The notes: generated by a model from the letters alone, not told the origin. A DNA stretch of 64,000 bases from JBFXCS01 sp050181915 (GCA_050181915.1 JBFXCS010000001.1:1240001-1304000), one strand, 5' to 3'; positions 55,610-64,000 are shown, counted from the first letter of the stretch. Translations and numbers: made by a program.

Positions 55610-58094
55610 GCTTCGCCGCCCGGCGGGCGGGCCAGATGGCGGCGAGCACCCCGGCCAGCCCGGCCAGGACGAAGAAGATCACGATGCGCACCCACGGGAT
55701 GGTGATCGCGTCGAGGTCCGGCGTCGCGGACGCCGCCACCACGCCGAAGATGATCCCCAGGACGACGCCGAGCAGGCCGCCGAGCAGGGCCACGATCACC
55801 GACTCCCAGCGCACCATGCGCTTCGACTGGCGGGCGCTCAGGCCCACCGCGCGCAGCAGCCCGATCTCGCGCGTGCGCTCGAAGATCGAGAGCGCCAGCG
55901 TGTTCACGATGCCGAAGATCGCGATGATGATCGCCAGGGCCAGCAGCGCGTAGATCAGCGCCAGGAACGAGTTGACCGAGTCCTCGACGAACTGCTTGTA
56001 CTCGGCCTGATTGCGGACGGTGAGGCTGGGGTAGTCGGCGAGGGCCGCGTCGACGTCGTCGTGCAGCGTCGTCGCGTCCACCCCCGAGCGGCCGTTCGCG
56101 AACATGATGATGTCGAGCTGCTGCGGCACGTGGGCGTCGTAGTCCTGCATCGAGATCGCGAACGCCCCGACGTCGCCCGACTTGTAGAGCCCCGCGACCC
56201 GCAGGTCCTCGCTGGTGCCGTCGGAGAACTGCATCGTCACGGTGCCGCCCACCGACAGGTGGTCCTCCTTCGCCGTGTCCTTCTGCACCAGGATGCGGCC
56301 CGCGCCGAGGTCGGCCCATCCGCCCGACGTGAACTCGGGGTCGTACGCCGACGCGATCGTCGCCGGGTCGACGCCCGACACCGAGTGCTCGTCGCCGTCC
56401 ACCCTCACCTGCGCGGTGCGCACCTCGGCGACGCTCTCGACCCCGGGCACGCCGCGCACGGCCTCGGCGGCCGCCAGCGGGAAGCCCTGGAACGAGCTCT
56501 CGTCGTACATCACCAGGTCGGCCTTGAACTGGCGGTCGATCGCCCGACCCACGGACGTGCTGATCGAGGCCGCGAAGACGCTCACGAAGGTGACCAGGGC
56601 CAGGCCGATCATCAGCGCGGTGGCGGTCTGGGCGGTGCGCTGCGGGTTGCGCATCGCGTTCTCGCGCCCCAGCTTGCCGGGCACGCCGGCCAGGGCCTGG
56701 CCGGGCCGCCCGAGGATCGAGGCGAGCGGCCTGGCGATGAGCGGGGCCAGCATCGCCAGCCCGATGAAGATGACGAGCACGCCGACGCCGAGCAGCGTGA
56801 ACACCTGCTGCGCGGTGTCGCCCTGCAGGGCGACGGCGATGAGGACGGCGCCGACGACCGTGACGACGCCGCCGATGACGAGCCGGCGCCTGCGCGATCC
56901 GGTGGGGATCGCCACCTCCTCGCGGAGGGCCGCGACCGGGGGCAGCCGCGCCGCGCGCAGCGCCGGCAGCAGGGCCGCGACCAGGGTCACGATCACGCCC
57001 ACCAGCAGGCCCACGACGATCGTGCGCGAGGTGAGCTGCATGCCGGTGCTCGGCAGGTCGGCGCCGAACAGGCTGAACAGGCCCTTCACCCCCAGGGCGA
57101 TGAGGAAGCCCAGCGCAAGGCCGAGGATCGACGCGATCACGCCGACGACGAAGGCCTCGAGCACCACCATCCGGGTGACCTGGCCGCCGGTCGCGCCGAC
57201 GGCCCGCAGCAGCGCGAGCTGGCGCGCCCGCTGGGCGACCGTGATCGAGAAGGTGTTGAAGATGATGAAGGCGGCGACAAACACCGCGATGTAGCCGAAC
57301 ACCAGCAGGAAGGTGGTGAGGAAGCTCAGCTGGTCCTTGATGTCCTGCGACTGCTGGCGCTGGACGCTCTGGGCCGTCTGGGCCTCGACGCCGACCGGCA
57401 GGACGGGGGCGATGCGGTCGCGCAGCTCCGACTCGGACACGCCCGGGTCGGCGGCGACGCTGATCGAGTCGAGCTGCCCCTCCTTCTGGAAGATGCGCTG
57501 CGCCTCCTCCAGCGAGAAGAACACCGTGCTGGAGCTGCCGAGGCTCTGGTCGCCGGGCAGCGACGCGATGCCGACGATGCGGAAGGTCTGGGTGCCGGTG
57601 GGCACGACCGCCTTCACCGACTGGCCCACGGCGAAGTCGTTGGCGTCGGCCACGCCCTGCTCGAGGACGATGTCCCCGGGCGCCGTCGGCGGGCTGCCCT
57701 CGTCGATGGTGAGGTTGTTGGTCTCCCCCCCATCCCACGAGAAGCCCTGGGCGGGGCCGCCGCCGGTGGAGACCGCCTTGCCGTTCGGCTTGATCAGCTG
57801 GGCGGTGCCCTCGACGCCGCCGGACGCGTCGCGGACGCCGTCGACCCGCCGCAACTGGGCGAGCAGGTCCTGGGAGAACGACGGCCGGTCCTGGTCGGAC
57901 ACGAAGCCGACGCCCTGCACCACCACGTCGGTCTTGGCGTAGATGCCGGCGAAGAGGTTGTCGAACGCTTTGTTGAGGGTGTCGCCGAAGATGTAGGTGC
58001 CGGAGATGAACCCGACGCCGATCACGATGGCGAGGCCCGTGAGCACGAGGCGCAGCTTCTGGGCCAGGATGCCCTTGAGGGTGGCGCGGAGCAT
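55578..58094 (-). CDS. MacB/FtsX-type ABC transporter permease
   Basis: An 838-residue permease with two FtsX modules. N-terminal helix LRLVLTGLAIVIGVGFISGT and an extracytoplasmic MacB-like domain (to about 250) precede three helices (TFLLVFGYIAVFVAAFIIFN, MVVLEAFVVGVIASILGLAL, IVVGLLVGVIVTLVAALLPA). A second module follows with AFVVGVIA-like helices repeated near the end (FLALIYALLALAIIIAIFGI, VIVALLGGLLGVVLGIIFGV, IVIFFVLAGLAGVLAAIWPA). Expected to move lipids, peptides or drugs by mechanotransmission. Paired with the ATPase 8 nt upstream. Confidence 0.9.
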   Translation of the reverse strand: MLRATLKGILAQKLRLVLTGLAIVIGVGFISGTYIFGDTLNKAFDNLFAGIYAKTDVVVQGVGFVSDQDRPSFSQDLLAQLRRVDGVRDASGGVEGTAQLIKPNGKAVSTGGGPAQGFSWDGGETNNLTIDEGSPPTAPGDIVLEQGVADANDFAVGQSVKAVVPTGTQTFRIVGIASLPGDQSLGSSSTVFFSLEEAQRIFQKEGQLDSISVAADPGVSESELRDRIAPVLPVGVEAQTAQSVQRQQSQDIKDQLSFLTTFLLVFGYIAVFVAAFIIFNTFSITVAQRARQLALLRAVGATGGQVTRMVVLEAFVVGVIASILGLALGFLIALGVKGLFSLFGADLPSTGMQLTSRTIVVGLLVGVIVTLVAALLPALRAARLPPVAALREEVAIPTGSRRRRLVIGGVVTVVGAVLIAVALQGDTAQQVFTLLGVGVLVIFIGLAMLAPLIARPLASILGRPGQALAGVPGKLGRENAMRNPQRTAQTATALMIGLALVTFVSVFAASISTSVGRAIDRQFKADLVMYDESSFQGFPLAAAEAVRGVPGVESVAEVRTAQVRVDGDEHSVSGVDPATIASAYDPEFTSGGWADLGAGRILVQKDTAKEDHLSVGGTVTMQFSDGTSEDLRVAGLYKSGDVGAFAISMQDYDAHVPQQLDIIMFANGRSGVDATTLHDDVDAALADYPSLTVRNQAEYKQFVEDSVNSFLALIYALLALAIIIAIFGIVNTLALSIFERTREIGLLRAVGLSARQSKRMVRWESVIVALLGGLLGVVLGIIFGVVAASATPDLDAITIPWVRIVIFFVLAGLAGVLAAIWPARRAAKLNVLRAIQQE

Positions 58095-58102
58095 GGCCCG
58101 GC

Positions 58103-58864
58103 CTACGCGGCGGCGAGCGCCTTGACGCGATCGAGGATCGCGTCGGCGTCCGGGTTGTGCAGCTCGTCCACGGTCTTGCCGTCGGCCAGGAACACGACGC
58201 GCGAGGCGTAGCTGGCCGCGATCGGATCGTGGGTGACCATCACCATCGTCTGGCCGAACTCGTCGACGGCGCGGCGCATGAAGCGCAGCAGCTCGGTGCT
58301 CGAGTTCGAGTCGAGGGCGCCGGTGGGCTCGTCGGCGAAGACGACCGTCGGCCGGCTGACGAGGGCGCGGGCGGCCGCGACGCGCTGCTGCTGGCCGCCG
58401 GACAGCTCGGTGGGCTTGTGCGTGAGCCGGTCCTGCAGGCCGACGGTGCGGACGACCAGGTCCATCCACTCGCGATCGACCTTCCGCCCGGCGATGTCGA
58501 GCGGCAGGGTGATGTTCTCGGCCGCCGTCAGCGTGGGCACCAGGTTGAAGGCCTGGAAGATGAAGCCGACGTTGTCGCGACGCACCTTGGTCTTGCCCCG
58601 CTCGTCGCGCGTCGCGAGGTTGATGTCGCCCAGCCACACCTCGCCGGAGGTCACCGAGTCGAGGCCCGCCAGGCAGTGCATCAGCGTCGACTTGCCCGAC
58701 CCGGAGGGGCCCATGATCGCCGTGAACTGGCCCCTGGCGAACTCGACGGAGACGCCGTCCAGGGCGCGAACCTCCGCCTCCCCCTTCCCGTAGATCTTGA
58801 CGGCGTCCACCGCGCGCGCGGCGGCCGTGGCGTCACCATTCACGGAGACGGCGTCCGTTCCCAT
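58103..58864 (-). CDS. ABC transporter ATP-binding protein (MacB/LolD type)
   Basis: A 253-residue ATPase: VKIYGKGEAEVRALDGVSV, Walker A GPSGSGKST (52-60), FIFQAFNLVPTLTAAENI (Q-loop), LSGGQQQRVAAARALVSRP (signature), VVFADEPTGALDS (Walker B) and VMVTHDPIAASYAS. AGGAGGT stands 7 nt before ATG 58864. It energises the FtsX-type permease that follows. The upstream region is occupied by a 176-bp inverted-repeat element, which may affect its expression. Confidence 0.92.
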   Translation of the reverse strand: MGTDAVSVNGDATAAARAVDAVKIYGKGEAEVRALDGVSVEFARGQFTAIMGPSGSGKSTLMHCLAGLDSVTSGEVWLGDINLATRDERGKTKVRRDNVGFIFQAFNLVPTLTAAENITLPLDIAGRKVDREWMDLVVRTVGLQDRLTHKPTELSGGQQQRVAAARALVSRPTVVFADEPTGALDSNSSTELLRFMRRAVDEFGQTMVMVTHDPIAASYASRVVFLADGKTVDELHNPDADAILDRVKALAAA

Positions 58865-58901
58865 ACCCGAAACCTCCTGCCGATCGGCGCGGAAAAGCGG
58901 C

Positions 58902-59077
58902 CCTCAGAAGGTCTTTCAGGATGACGGTCCGCGGCCGCCGACTCGCTGCAAACCGTCGCATTCCCGCGTCCTCGGTCGGGGCGATACCGCTATGGGTATC
59001 GCACCCTCCCTGCGTCCTCGGACTGCTCGGTTTTCGCGGCCGAACGACCACGTCTCATCCTGAAAGACCTTCTCAGG
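58902..59077. mobile_element. 176-bp element with 23-bp inverted ends (MITE-like or structured leader)
   Basis: The ends are inverted repeats: 58902-58924 and 59055-59077 match at 22 of 23 bases, with a perfect 19-nt core AGAAGGTCTTTCAGGATGA. In the middle, GCGATACC (58981-58988) and GGTATCGC (58995-59002) form a second hairpin whose centre nearly coincides with that of the whole. GCGTCCTCGG occurs twice inside (58966-58975, 59012-59021). No gene is inside and no clear target-site duplication is seen. It fills the gap between argD and the ABC operon. Confidence 0.5.
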
Positions 59078-59102
59078 CTAACTGGCCCGGCAGATGCGTC
59101 GG

Positions 59103-60281
59103 TTAAACCCCCGACAAAACGGCCTGGAGCGCGGCGAGCAGGCCGTCGAGGTCCTCCTGGTCGATGACCAGCGGCGGCAGGAAGCGGATCGTGCGCTCGG
59201 TGGTGTTGTTCGCCAGGAAGCCCGCGCCGAGCAGTTCCGCGACGACCTCGGCGGCGCGCGGGCGCGGCAGGTCGATGGCGGTCATCAGGCCGCGTCCCCG
59301 GGCCTCCGCGGCCAGGCCGTCCACGACCAGGCCCTCCAGGCCGGCGAGCAGGCGGGCGCCCTTGCGGCGCACCTCGTCCTGCAGCCGCGGGTCGGCGAGC
59401 ACCGCGCACGAGGCGAGGCCGGCCGCGCAGGCGAGCGGGCTGCCGGCGAAGGTGGAGCCGTGGTCGCCGGGCTGCAGCGTGCCGTCGTACTCCGGCCGGG
59501 CCACGACCGCGCCGATGGGGATGCCGCCGCCCAGGCTCTTGGCCAGGGTCATCACGTCGGGGGTGATGCCGAGGTCCTGGTAGGCGAACAGCGGCCCGGT
59601 GCGCGACAACCCGGTCTGGATCTCGTCGAAGACCAGCAGCGCGCCGTGCCGGTCGGCCAGCTCGCGGGCGAGCCGGAGCATCTCGTCCGGGACCGGGTGG
59701 ACTCCGATCTCGCCCTGCACGATCTCCATGAAGATCGCGCAGGTGCGCTCGCTCACCGCCGCGGCGAGCCTCTCGAGGTCGTCGCGCTCCACGTGGTGCA
59801 CGCCCGGCACCAGGGGCGTGAACGCGCCCTGCTTGCCCGGCTGGCCGGTCATCGACAGCGACCCGTAGGTGCGCCCGTGGAAGCCGTCGACGAGCGCCAC
59901 CACCTCGCGCCGGCCGGGACCGCCGTGCTTGCGGGCGATCTTGAGCGCCGCCTCGTTGGCCTCGGTGCCCGAGTTGCAGAAGAAGACCCGCCCGCCGAGG
60001 GAGCGGTCGCGGATCCACTCCGCGAGCTCGATCATCGGCTCGGTGTAGTAGAGGTTCGAGACGTTGATCAGCCGCGACGCCTGGTCGGCGATCGCGGCGA
60101 CCACGGCGGGGTGGCAGTGGCCGGCGTTGTTCATCGACAGGCCCGCCATGCAGTCGACGTAGCGCCGGCCGTCCGCGTCGTAGAGCGCCGCCCCCTCGCC
60201 GCGCACGAAGGCCACGTGCTGGCGGCGGTAGTTCGGCATGAGGGCCGCCGCCTCACGCGCCACGAGCGTCTCGTCGATCAT
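59103..60281 (-). CDS. argD: Acetylornithine aminotransferase
   Basis: A 392-residue class-III PLP aminotransferase that converts N-acetylglutamate semialdehyde to N-acetylornithine using glutamate. YVDCMAGLSMNNAGHCHPAV, VFFCNSGTEANEAALKIARK, DGFHGRTYGSLSMTGQP, LLVFDEIQTGLSRTGPLFAY and TLAKSLGGGIPIGAV (PLP Lys near 247) are all in place. ATG 60281 overlaps the argB stop (ATGA). Last gene of argG-argB-argD; general 4-aminobutyrate or succinyl-ornithine activity cannot be excluded. Confidence 0.92.
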   Translation of the reverse strand: MIDETLVAREAAALMPNYRRQHVAFVRGEGAALYDADGRRYVDCMAGLSMNNAGHCHPAVVAAIADQASRLINVSNLYYTEPMIELAEWIRDRSLGGRVFFCNSGTEANEAALKIARKHGGPGRREVVALVDGFHGRTYGSLSMTGQPGKQGAFTPLVPGVHHVERDDLERLAAAVSERTCAIFMEIVQGEIGVHPVPDEMLRLARELADRHGALLVFDEIQTGLSRTGPLFAYQDLGITPDVMTLAKSLGGGIPIGAVVARPEYDGTLQPGDHGSTFAGSPLACAAGLASCAVLADPRLQDEVRRKGARLLAGLEGLVVDGLAAEARGRGLMTAIDLPRPRAAEVVAELLGAGFLANNTTERTIRFLPPLVIDQEDLDGLLAALQAVLSGV

Positions 60282-61171
60282 CGGGTGATCTTGGTGCCGA
60301 CGCCGCTCTCGGTGAAGATCTCGATCAGCACCGAGTGCGGCACCCGGCCGTCGATGACGTGGGCCTCCGTGACGCCCTGCTCGATGGCGTCGGTGACGGC
60401 GCCGAGCTTGGGGATCATCCCCGACGCGATCGAACCGGCGGCGATCAGCTCCCGCAGATCGCGCACCCGGCACTCGCTGATCAGGCTCTCCGGGTCGGAG
60501 ATGTCGCGGAAGATGCCCGGCACGTCGGTGAGGAAGATCGCCTTGCGGGCCCGGAGGGCCCCGGCGATGCGGCCGGCCACGGTGTCGGCGTTGATGTTGT
60601 AGCTCTGGCCGTCGGCGTCGACCCCCACCGAGGCGACCACCGGCACGAACTCGGCGAGGCTCTCCAGCACCCAGGGGTCGATGGCGACGACGTCGCCCAC
60701 GAAGCCCAGGTCGGCGTCCTCGCGCTCGGCCTTCACCGCGGCGATCAGGCCGCCGTCGTCGCCGGCGAGGCCCACCGCGGGCGCGCCCGCCAGGTGGATC
60801 TGGGCCACGATCTCCTTGTTGATCTTCCCCACCAGGACCATCTTGGCGATCTCCATGGTGGGCGCGTCGGTGACGCGCAGCCCCTGGACGAAGCGGACCT
60901 CGAGGCCCAGGCGGTCCGACCAGCGCGAGATGTCGGGGCCGCCGCCGTGCACGACCACCGGGTTCATGCCCACCAGCTTCAGCAGGGCGACGTCCCGGGC
61001 GAAGGAGGCCTTCAGCTCGGGCGAGGTCATCGCCGCCCCGCCGTACTTGATCACGATCGTCTCGCCGGCGAACTGGCGGATGTAGGGCAGCGCCTCGAGC
61101 AGCACCCCGACCCGGGGCTCCATCTCGTCCCGGGTGGGCGGGTGCGACGGGGGCGTCTCGTCCGCGCTCAC
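60278..61171 (-). CDS. argB: Acetylglutamate kinase
   Basis: A 297-residue amino-acid kinase that phosphorylates N-acetylglutamate. GETIVIKYGGAAMTSPELKA and MNPVVVHGGGPDISRWSDRL bind ATP and substrate; SVGVDADGQSYNINADTVAG and KAIFLTDVPGIFRDI follow. The N-terminal LLEALPYIRQFAG helix is typical of arginine-sensitive hexameric enzymes, so feedback by arginine is likely. GTG 61171 overlaps the argG stop (GTGA), with GGAGGAGG upstream. Confidence 0.95.
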   Translation of the reverse strand: MSADETPPSHPPTRDEMEPRVGVLLEALPYIRQFAGETIVIKYGGAAMTSPELKASFARDVALLKLVGMNPVVVHGGGPDISRWSDRLGLEVRFVQGLRVTDAPTMEIAKMVLVGKINKEIVAQIHLAGAPAVGLAGDDGGLIAAVKAEREDADLGFVGDVVAIDPWVLESLAEFVPVVASVGVDADGQSYNINADTVAGRIAGALRARKAIFLTDVPGIFRDISDPESLISECRVRDLRELIAAGSIASGMIPKLGAVTDAIEQGVTEAHVIDGRVPHSVLIEIFTESGVGTKITR

Positions 61172-62511
61172 GCCTCCTCCTCGGCGAATCCCTCGCCCAG
61201 CTCGAGTGCCCCGCCGCCCGCGCCGAGGGTGCCGGCGCGCCGGTACACGTCGAGCTTGTCGCGCGAGTCGGCGATGTCGAGGTTGCGCATGGTGAGCTGG
61301 CCGATGCGGTCGAGGGGCCCGAAGGCGGCGTCCTCCACCCGCTCCATCGACAGCCGCTCCGGCGCGTAGGTGAGGTGCGGCCCGGTGGTGTCGAGGATCG
61401 TGTAGTCCTCCCCCCGCCGCAGCCGCAGGGTCACCTCGCCGGTCACGGCGCTGCCCACCCAGTTGAGCAGCGGCTCGCGCAGCATCAGGCTCTGGGGGTC
61501 GAACCAGCGCCCCTCGTAGAGCAGCCGGCCCAGGCGGCGGCCCATCTGACGGTGGTTTTCGATCGTGTTCTCGTTGTGGATCGCGGTCACCAGGCGCTCG
61601 TAGGCGATGTGCAGCAGCGCCAGGCCGGGCGCCTCGTAGATGCCGCGGCTCTTGGCCTCGATGATCCGGTTCTCGATCTGGTCGCTCATCCCGAGGCCGT
61701 GGCGGCCGCCGATCGCGTTCGCCTCCAGCACCAGGGAGAGGTGGTCGGGGAACTCGCGCCCGTCGAGCGCCACCGGCCAGCCCTGCTCGAAGCGGACCGC
61801 CACGTCCTCGGCGGCGATCTCGACCTCCGGGTCCCAGTGGGCGACGCCCATGATCGGATCGACGATCTCCATGCCCGTCGACAGCTCCTCCAGGGCCTTC
61901 GCCTCGTGGGTGGCGCCCCACAGGTTGGCGTCGGTGGAGTAGGCCTTCTCCTTCGGGTCGCGGTACGGCAGCCCGCGGCTCACCAGGAACTCGCTCATCT
62001 CGGCCCGTCCGCCCAGGTCGGCGACGAACTCGGGGTCGAGCCACGGCTTGTAGATCCGCAGCGCCGGGTTCACCAGGAGGCCGTAGCGGTAGAACCGCTC
62101 GATGTCGTTGCCCTTGTAGGTCGAGCCGTCGCCCCAGATGTCGACGCCGTCCTCGTGCATCGCCCGCACCAGCAGCGTGCCGGTCACGGCCCGGCCGAGC
62201 GGGGTGGTGTTGAAGTAGGTCCTGCCGGCCGTCGAGATGTGGAAGGCGCCGCACTGCAGGGCGATCAGCCCCTCGCGCACCAGCTCGGCCCGGCAGTCGA
62301 CGAGGCGCGCGGCCTCGGCGCCGTACCGCTCCGCCCGGCCGGGCACGCCCGGCAGGTCGGGCTCGTCGTATTGGCCCAGGTCGGCGGTGTAGGCGTACGG
62401 GACGGCGCCGCGGTCGCGCATCCACGCGACGGCCGCCGAGGTGTCGAGGCCCCCGGAGAAGGCGATGCCGACGCGCGCGCCGACCGGAAGGGAGACCAGC
62501 ACCTTTTCCAT
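61168..62511 (-). CDS. argG: Argininosuccinate synthase, long type
   Basis: A 447-residue enzyme joining citrulline and aspartate with ATP. The P-loop VGIAFSGGLDTSAAVAWM is near the start, then YTADLGQYDE, GNDIERFYRYG, DANLWGATHEAKALEELSTG and MSDQIENRIIEAKSRGIYEA. It is the E. coli-like long form (about 447 residues). ATG 62511 is chosen because the family begins EKVLVSLPVGARVGIAFSG and a TAGGGT hexamer ends 10 nt upstream. It heads the argG-argB-argD operon; argH, argC, argJ and argF are not in the window. Confidence 0.95.
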   Translation of the reverse strand: MEKVLVSLPVGARVGIAFSGGLDTSAAVAWMRDRGAVPYAYTADLGQYDEPDLPGVPGRAERYGAEAARLVDCRAELVREGLIALQCGAFHISTAGRTYFNTTPLGRAVTGTLLVRAMHEDGVDIWGDGSTYKGNDIERFYRYGLLVNPALRIYKPWLDPEFVADLGGRAEMSEFLVSRGLPYRDPKEKAYSTDANLWGATHEAKALEELSTGMEIVDPIMGVAHWDPEVEIAAEDVAVRFEQGWPVALDGREFPDHLSLVLEANAIGGRHGLGMSDQIENRIIEAKSRGIYEAPGLALLHIAYERLVTAIHNENTIENHRQMGRRLGRLLYEGRWFDPQSLMLREPLLNWVGSAVTGEVTLRLRRGEDYTILDTTGPHLTYAPERLSMERVEDAAFGPLDRIGQLTMRNLDIADSRDKLDVYRRAGTLGAGGGALELGEGFAEEEA

Positions 62512-62521
62512 CGAGTCGGAA

Positions 62522-62527
62522 ACCCTA
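62522..62527 (-). promoter_or_regulatory. -10 hexamer TAGGGT of the arginine operon
   Basis: On the minus strand TAGGGT ends 10 nt before ATG 62511 and no good Shine-Dalgarno exists. No ARG-box-like palindrome was recognised in the short upstream gap. Confidence 0.35.
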
Positions 62528-62568
62528 CCGACGATCGGCGCGCGCGGCGGCATCGCCGGGCGCCGCGG

Positions 62569-63570
62569 TCACGCGGGCGGCGGCGTCTCGACGCCCACGA
62601 CGCGCGCGTAGGCCTCCGGGTAGCGGTCGCCCGCGACGTCCGCGGCGGCCGCCGCCAGCTCGGCGACGTCGCCGGGCGACAGCTCGATCGTCGCCGCCGC
62701 GACGTTCTCCTCGAGGTAGCGACGCCGCTTCGTCCCGGGGATCGGCACCACGTCGCCGCCCTGCCCCTGCAGCCACGCCAGGGCCAGCTGGCCGGGCGTG
62801 TGGCCGGTGCGGGCGGCCAGGTCGCGCAGGCGGGCGACGATCACCTGGTTGCGGTCGAGGTTGCCGTCGGTGAAGCGCGGCATGTGGCGGCGCATGTCGT
62901 CCTCGTCCAGATCGTCGAGCGAGGCGACCGCGCCGGTGAGGAAGCCGCGGCCGAGCGGCGAGAACGGCACGATGCCGATGCCCAGCTCGCGGCAGGTCGG
63001 CAGGATCTCCCGCTCGATGTCGCGGGTCCAGAGGGACCACTCGCTCTGCAGCGCCGCGACCGGGTGCACGGCGTGGGCGCGGCGCAGCGTCCGCGCGCTC
63101 GCCTCCGAGATGCCGAGGTGGCGCACCTTGCCGGCCGCCACCAGCTCGCTCATCGCGCCCCAGGTCTCCTCGATCGGCACCGTCGGATCGACGCGGTGCT
63201 GGTAGTAGAGGTCGATGTGGTCGACGCCGAGCCGCCGCAGCGAGGCGTCGCATGCCCGGCGCACGTACTCCGGGTCGCCGCGGATCACGAAGCCGCTCTC
63301 GGCCGAGATCGACACGTTGCCGAACTTGGTCGCCAGCACGGCCTCGTCGCGCCGGCCGGCGATGGCCCGCCCCACCAGCCGCTCGTTCTCGCCGGCCCCG
63401 TAGACGTCGGCGGTGTCGAGCAGCGTGACGCCCAGGTCGAGGGCGCGGTGGATGGTGGCGATCGACTCGGCGTCGTCGCGCGCCCCGTAGGACTGGCTCA
63501 TCCCCATGCAGCCGAGGCCCTGGACCGAGACCTCCAGATCGCCGAGCCGGCGGGCGGGCGGCGTCCTCAT
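62569..63570 (-). CDS. Aldo/keto reductase
   Basis: A 333-residue TIM-barrel NADPH-dependent oxidoreductase with the catalytic tetrad Asp52, Tyr57 (TLLDTADVYGAGENERLVG), Lys82 (LATKFGN) and His near 114 (DLYYQHRVDPTVPIEETWG). VSVQGLGCMGMSQSYG and PIPGTKRRRYLEENVAA mark the YakC/AKR13 group, which reduces aldehydes or ketones of broad type. Own short promoter region, 57 nt downstream of the argG start on the same strand. Confidence 0.9.
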   Translation of the reverse strand: MRTPPARRLGDLEVSVQGLGCMGMSQSYGARDDAESIATIHRALDLGVTLLDTADVYGAGENERLVGRAIAGRRDEAVLATKFGNVSISAESGFVIRGDPEYVRRACDASLRRLGVDHIDLYYQHRVDPTVPIEETWGAMSELVAAGKVRHLGISEASARTLRRAHAVHPVAALQSEWSLWTRDIEREILPTCRELGIGIVPFSPLGRGFLTGAVASLDDLDEDDMRRHMPRFTDGNLDRNQVIVARLRDLAARTGHTPGQLALAWLQGQGGDVVPIPGTKRRRYLEENVAAATIELSPGDVAELAAAAADVAGDRYPEAYARVVGVETPPPA

Positions 63571-63630
63571 GGGCTCCTCCTCTCGTCGCGTCGGCCTGCG
63601 ATGATCCCACCGCGGGCCGGGCCGGCGCCC

Positions 63631-64000
63631 TCAGGCCTCCGGCGCCCCCCGGTCGCGCCGTGACAGGGCGAGCGCCGCGCCGGCCGCCAGGAGGCCGCCG
63701 GCGACGACGAACGACCACGGCGCCAGCTCGTCGCTGACCAGGTCCCAGGTGCCGTGGAACGGCGTGGGGTGCTTCTCGCCGCTCACGATGCGATCGCCGA
63801 TCCCCACCAGCACCACGCCGAGCAGCAGGAAGCCCGCGGCGTGCAGCGCCGGGTGGCCCGGCACGCGCCCCGCCCTGCGCACGATCAGCACCGACTTGAT
63901 GATCTTCGCCGCCTTCGCGACGTAGAGCACCTGCAGGATGCGCACCCCCTGCACCCCCGACAGGGCGCGGGCCGCCAGCAGCCCCTCCAGGATGTGGGTG
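63631..64000 (-). CDS. Membrane protein, cut by the window end
   Basis: The frame is open to the right edge, so the N-terminus is missing (the GTG at 63954 is probably internal). The visible part reads HILEGLLAARALSGVQGVRI, then helices around AGFLLLGVVLVGIGDRIVSG and WSFVVAGGLLAAGAALALS with a polar loop (EKHPTPFHGTWDLVSDE) between. No family recognised; probably at least two membrane spans with a cytoplasmic C-terminus. Confidence 0.6.
   Translation of the reverse strand, partial: THILEGLLAARALSGVQGVRILQVLYVAKAAKIIKSVLIVRRAGRVPGHPALHAAGFLLLGVVLVGIGDRIVSGEKHPTPFHGTWDLVSDELAPWSFVVAGGLLAAGAALALSRRDRGAPEA

Noticed and set aside
1..64000. tRNA, rRNA or CRISPR arrays
   Set aside because: No T-loop/acceptor pairs, rRNA-like stretches or regularly spaced repeats were noticed on reading; a covariance-model scan was not possible.

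Overview
The window is very GC-rich bacterial DNA (most genes look well above 70 % GC; not counted) with dense coding on both strands and many 1-4 nt ATGA/GTGA gene overlaps. Several genes lack a Shine-Dalgarno sequence and instead have a TANNNT hexamer 6-10 nt before the start codon, as expected for leaderless mRNAs. With the actinobacterial-type DnaE1, ECF41 sigma factor, MalT/BTAD regulators and a small basic Cys-rich protein, this points to Actinomycetota, possibly the deep-branching class Thermoleophilia (inference, not proven).

Layout. 1-824: end of an RTX-repeat surface protein. 830-4130: an apparent decayed biosynthetic island, holding an NRPS adenylation-domain remnant, an intact DrrAB-type drug-efflux ABC pair with its divergent TetR regulator, a frameshifted PKS C-terminal remnant and an amidase C-terminal fragment. 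4140-6550: divergent ECF sigma/anti-sigma genes and a divergent VOC/TetR pair around a palindrome. 6680-10615: an overlapping set of animal-type haem peroxidase, metallo-beta-lactamase-fold protein and flavin disulfide reductase, the last two with altered active-site motifs. 10622-11869: a secreted protein followed by three small genes chained by GTGA overlaps. 12155-17195: MalT-ATPase/BTAD regulator and acyl-CoA synthetase. 17267-25148: a CPA1 antiporter fused to a UBP-type zinc finger, luciferase-like monooxygenase, TetR/membrane protein pair, thioesterase, glutamate-cysteine ligase-like enzyme and an MFS exporter.

25281-35645: two-component system; HerA-like ATPase, CitE-like lyase and SRPBCC operon; several mini-proteins; PAP2 phosphatase coupled to a D12-class adenine methylase; a divergent pair of S51 peptidase-like proteins, one with Cys in the nucleophile position; infA with a predicted CTG start next to a cold-shock gene. 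35791-44386: membrane protein and cyclophilin lipoprotein, Usp-like protein divergent from a DtxR/MntR regulator, secreted matrixin protease, an ECF41 sigma factor divergent from its probable target oxidoreductase, nucleoside phosphorylase, frameshifted DUF5996 gene and a Cys-rich protein. 44465-47905: dnaE. 48065-50502: a lower-GC BsuBI/PstI-type restriction-modification system, next to wreckage (50588-51895) of a thioesterase, an acyl-CoA dehydrogenase and an LtrA gene.

51960-64000: a beta-propeller-like pair, an RsbW-type kinase, an MFS transporter, a MacB/FtsX-type ABC exporter whose upstream region holds a 176-bp element with 23-bp inverted ends, the argG-argB-argD operon, an aldo/keto reductase and a membrane protein cut by the window end. 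No tRNA, rRNA or CRISPR array was seen.
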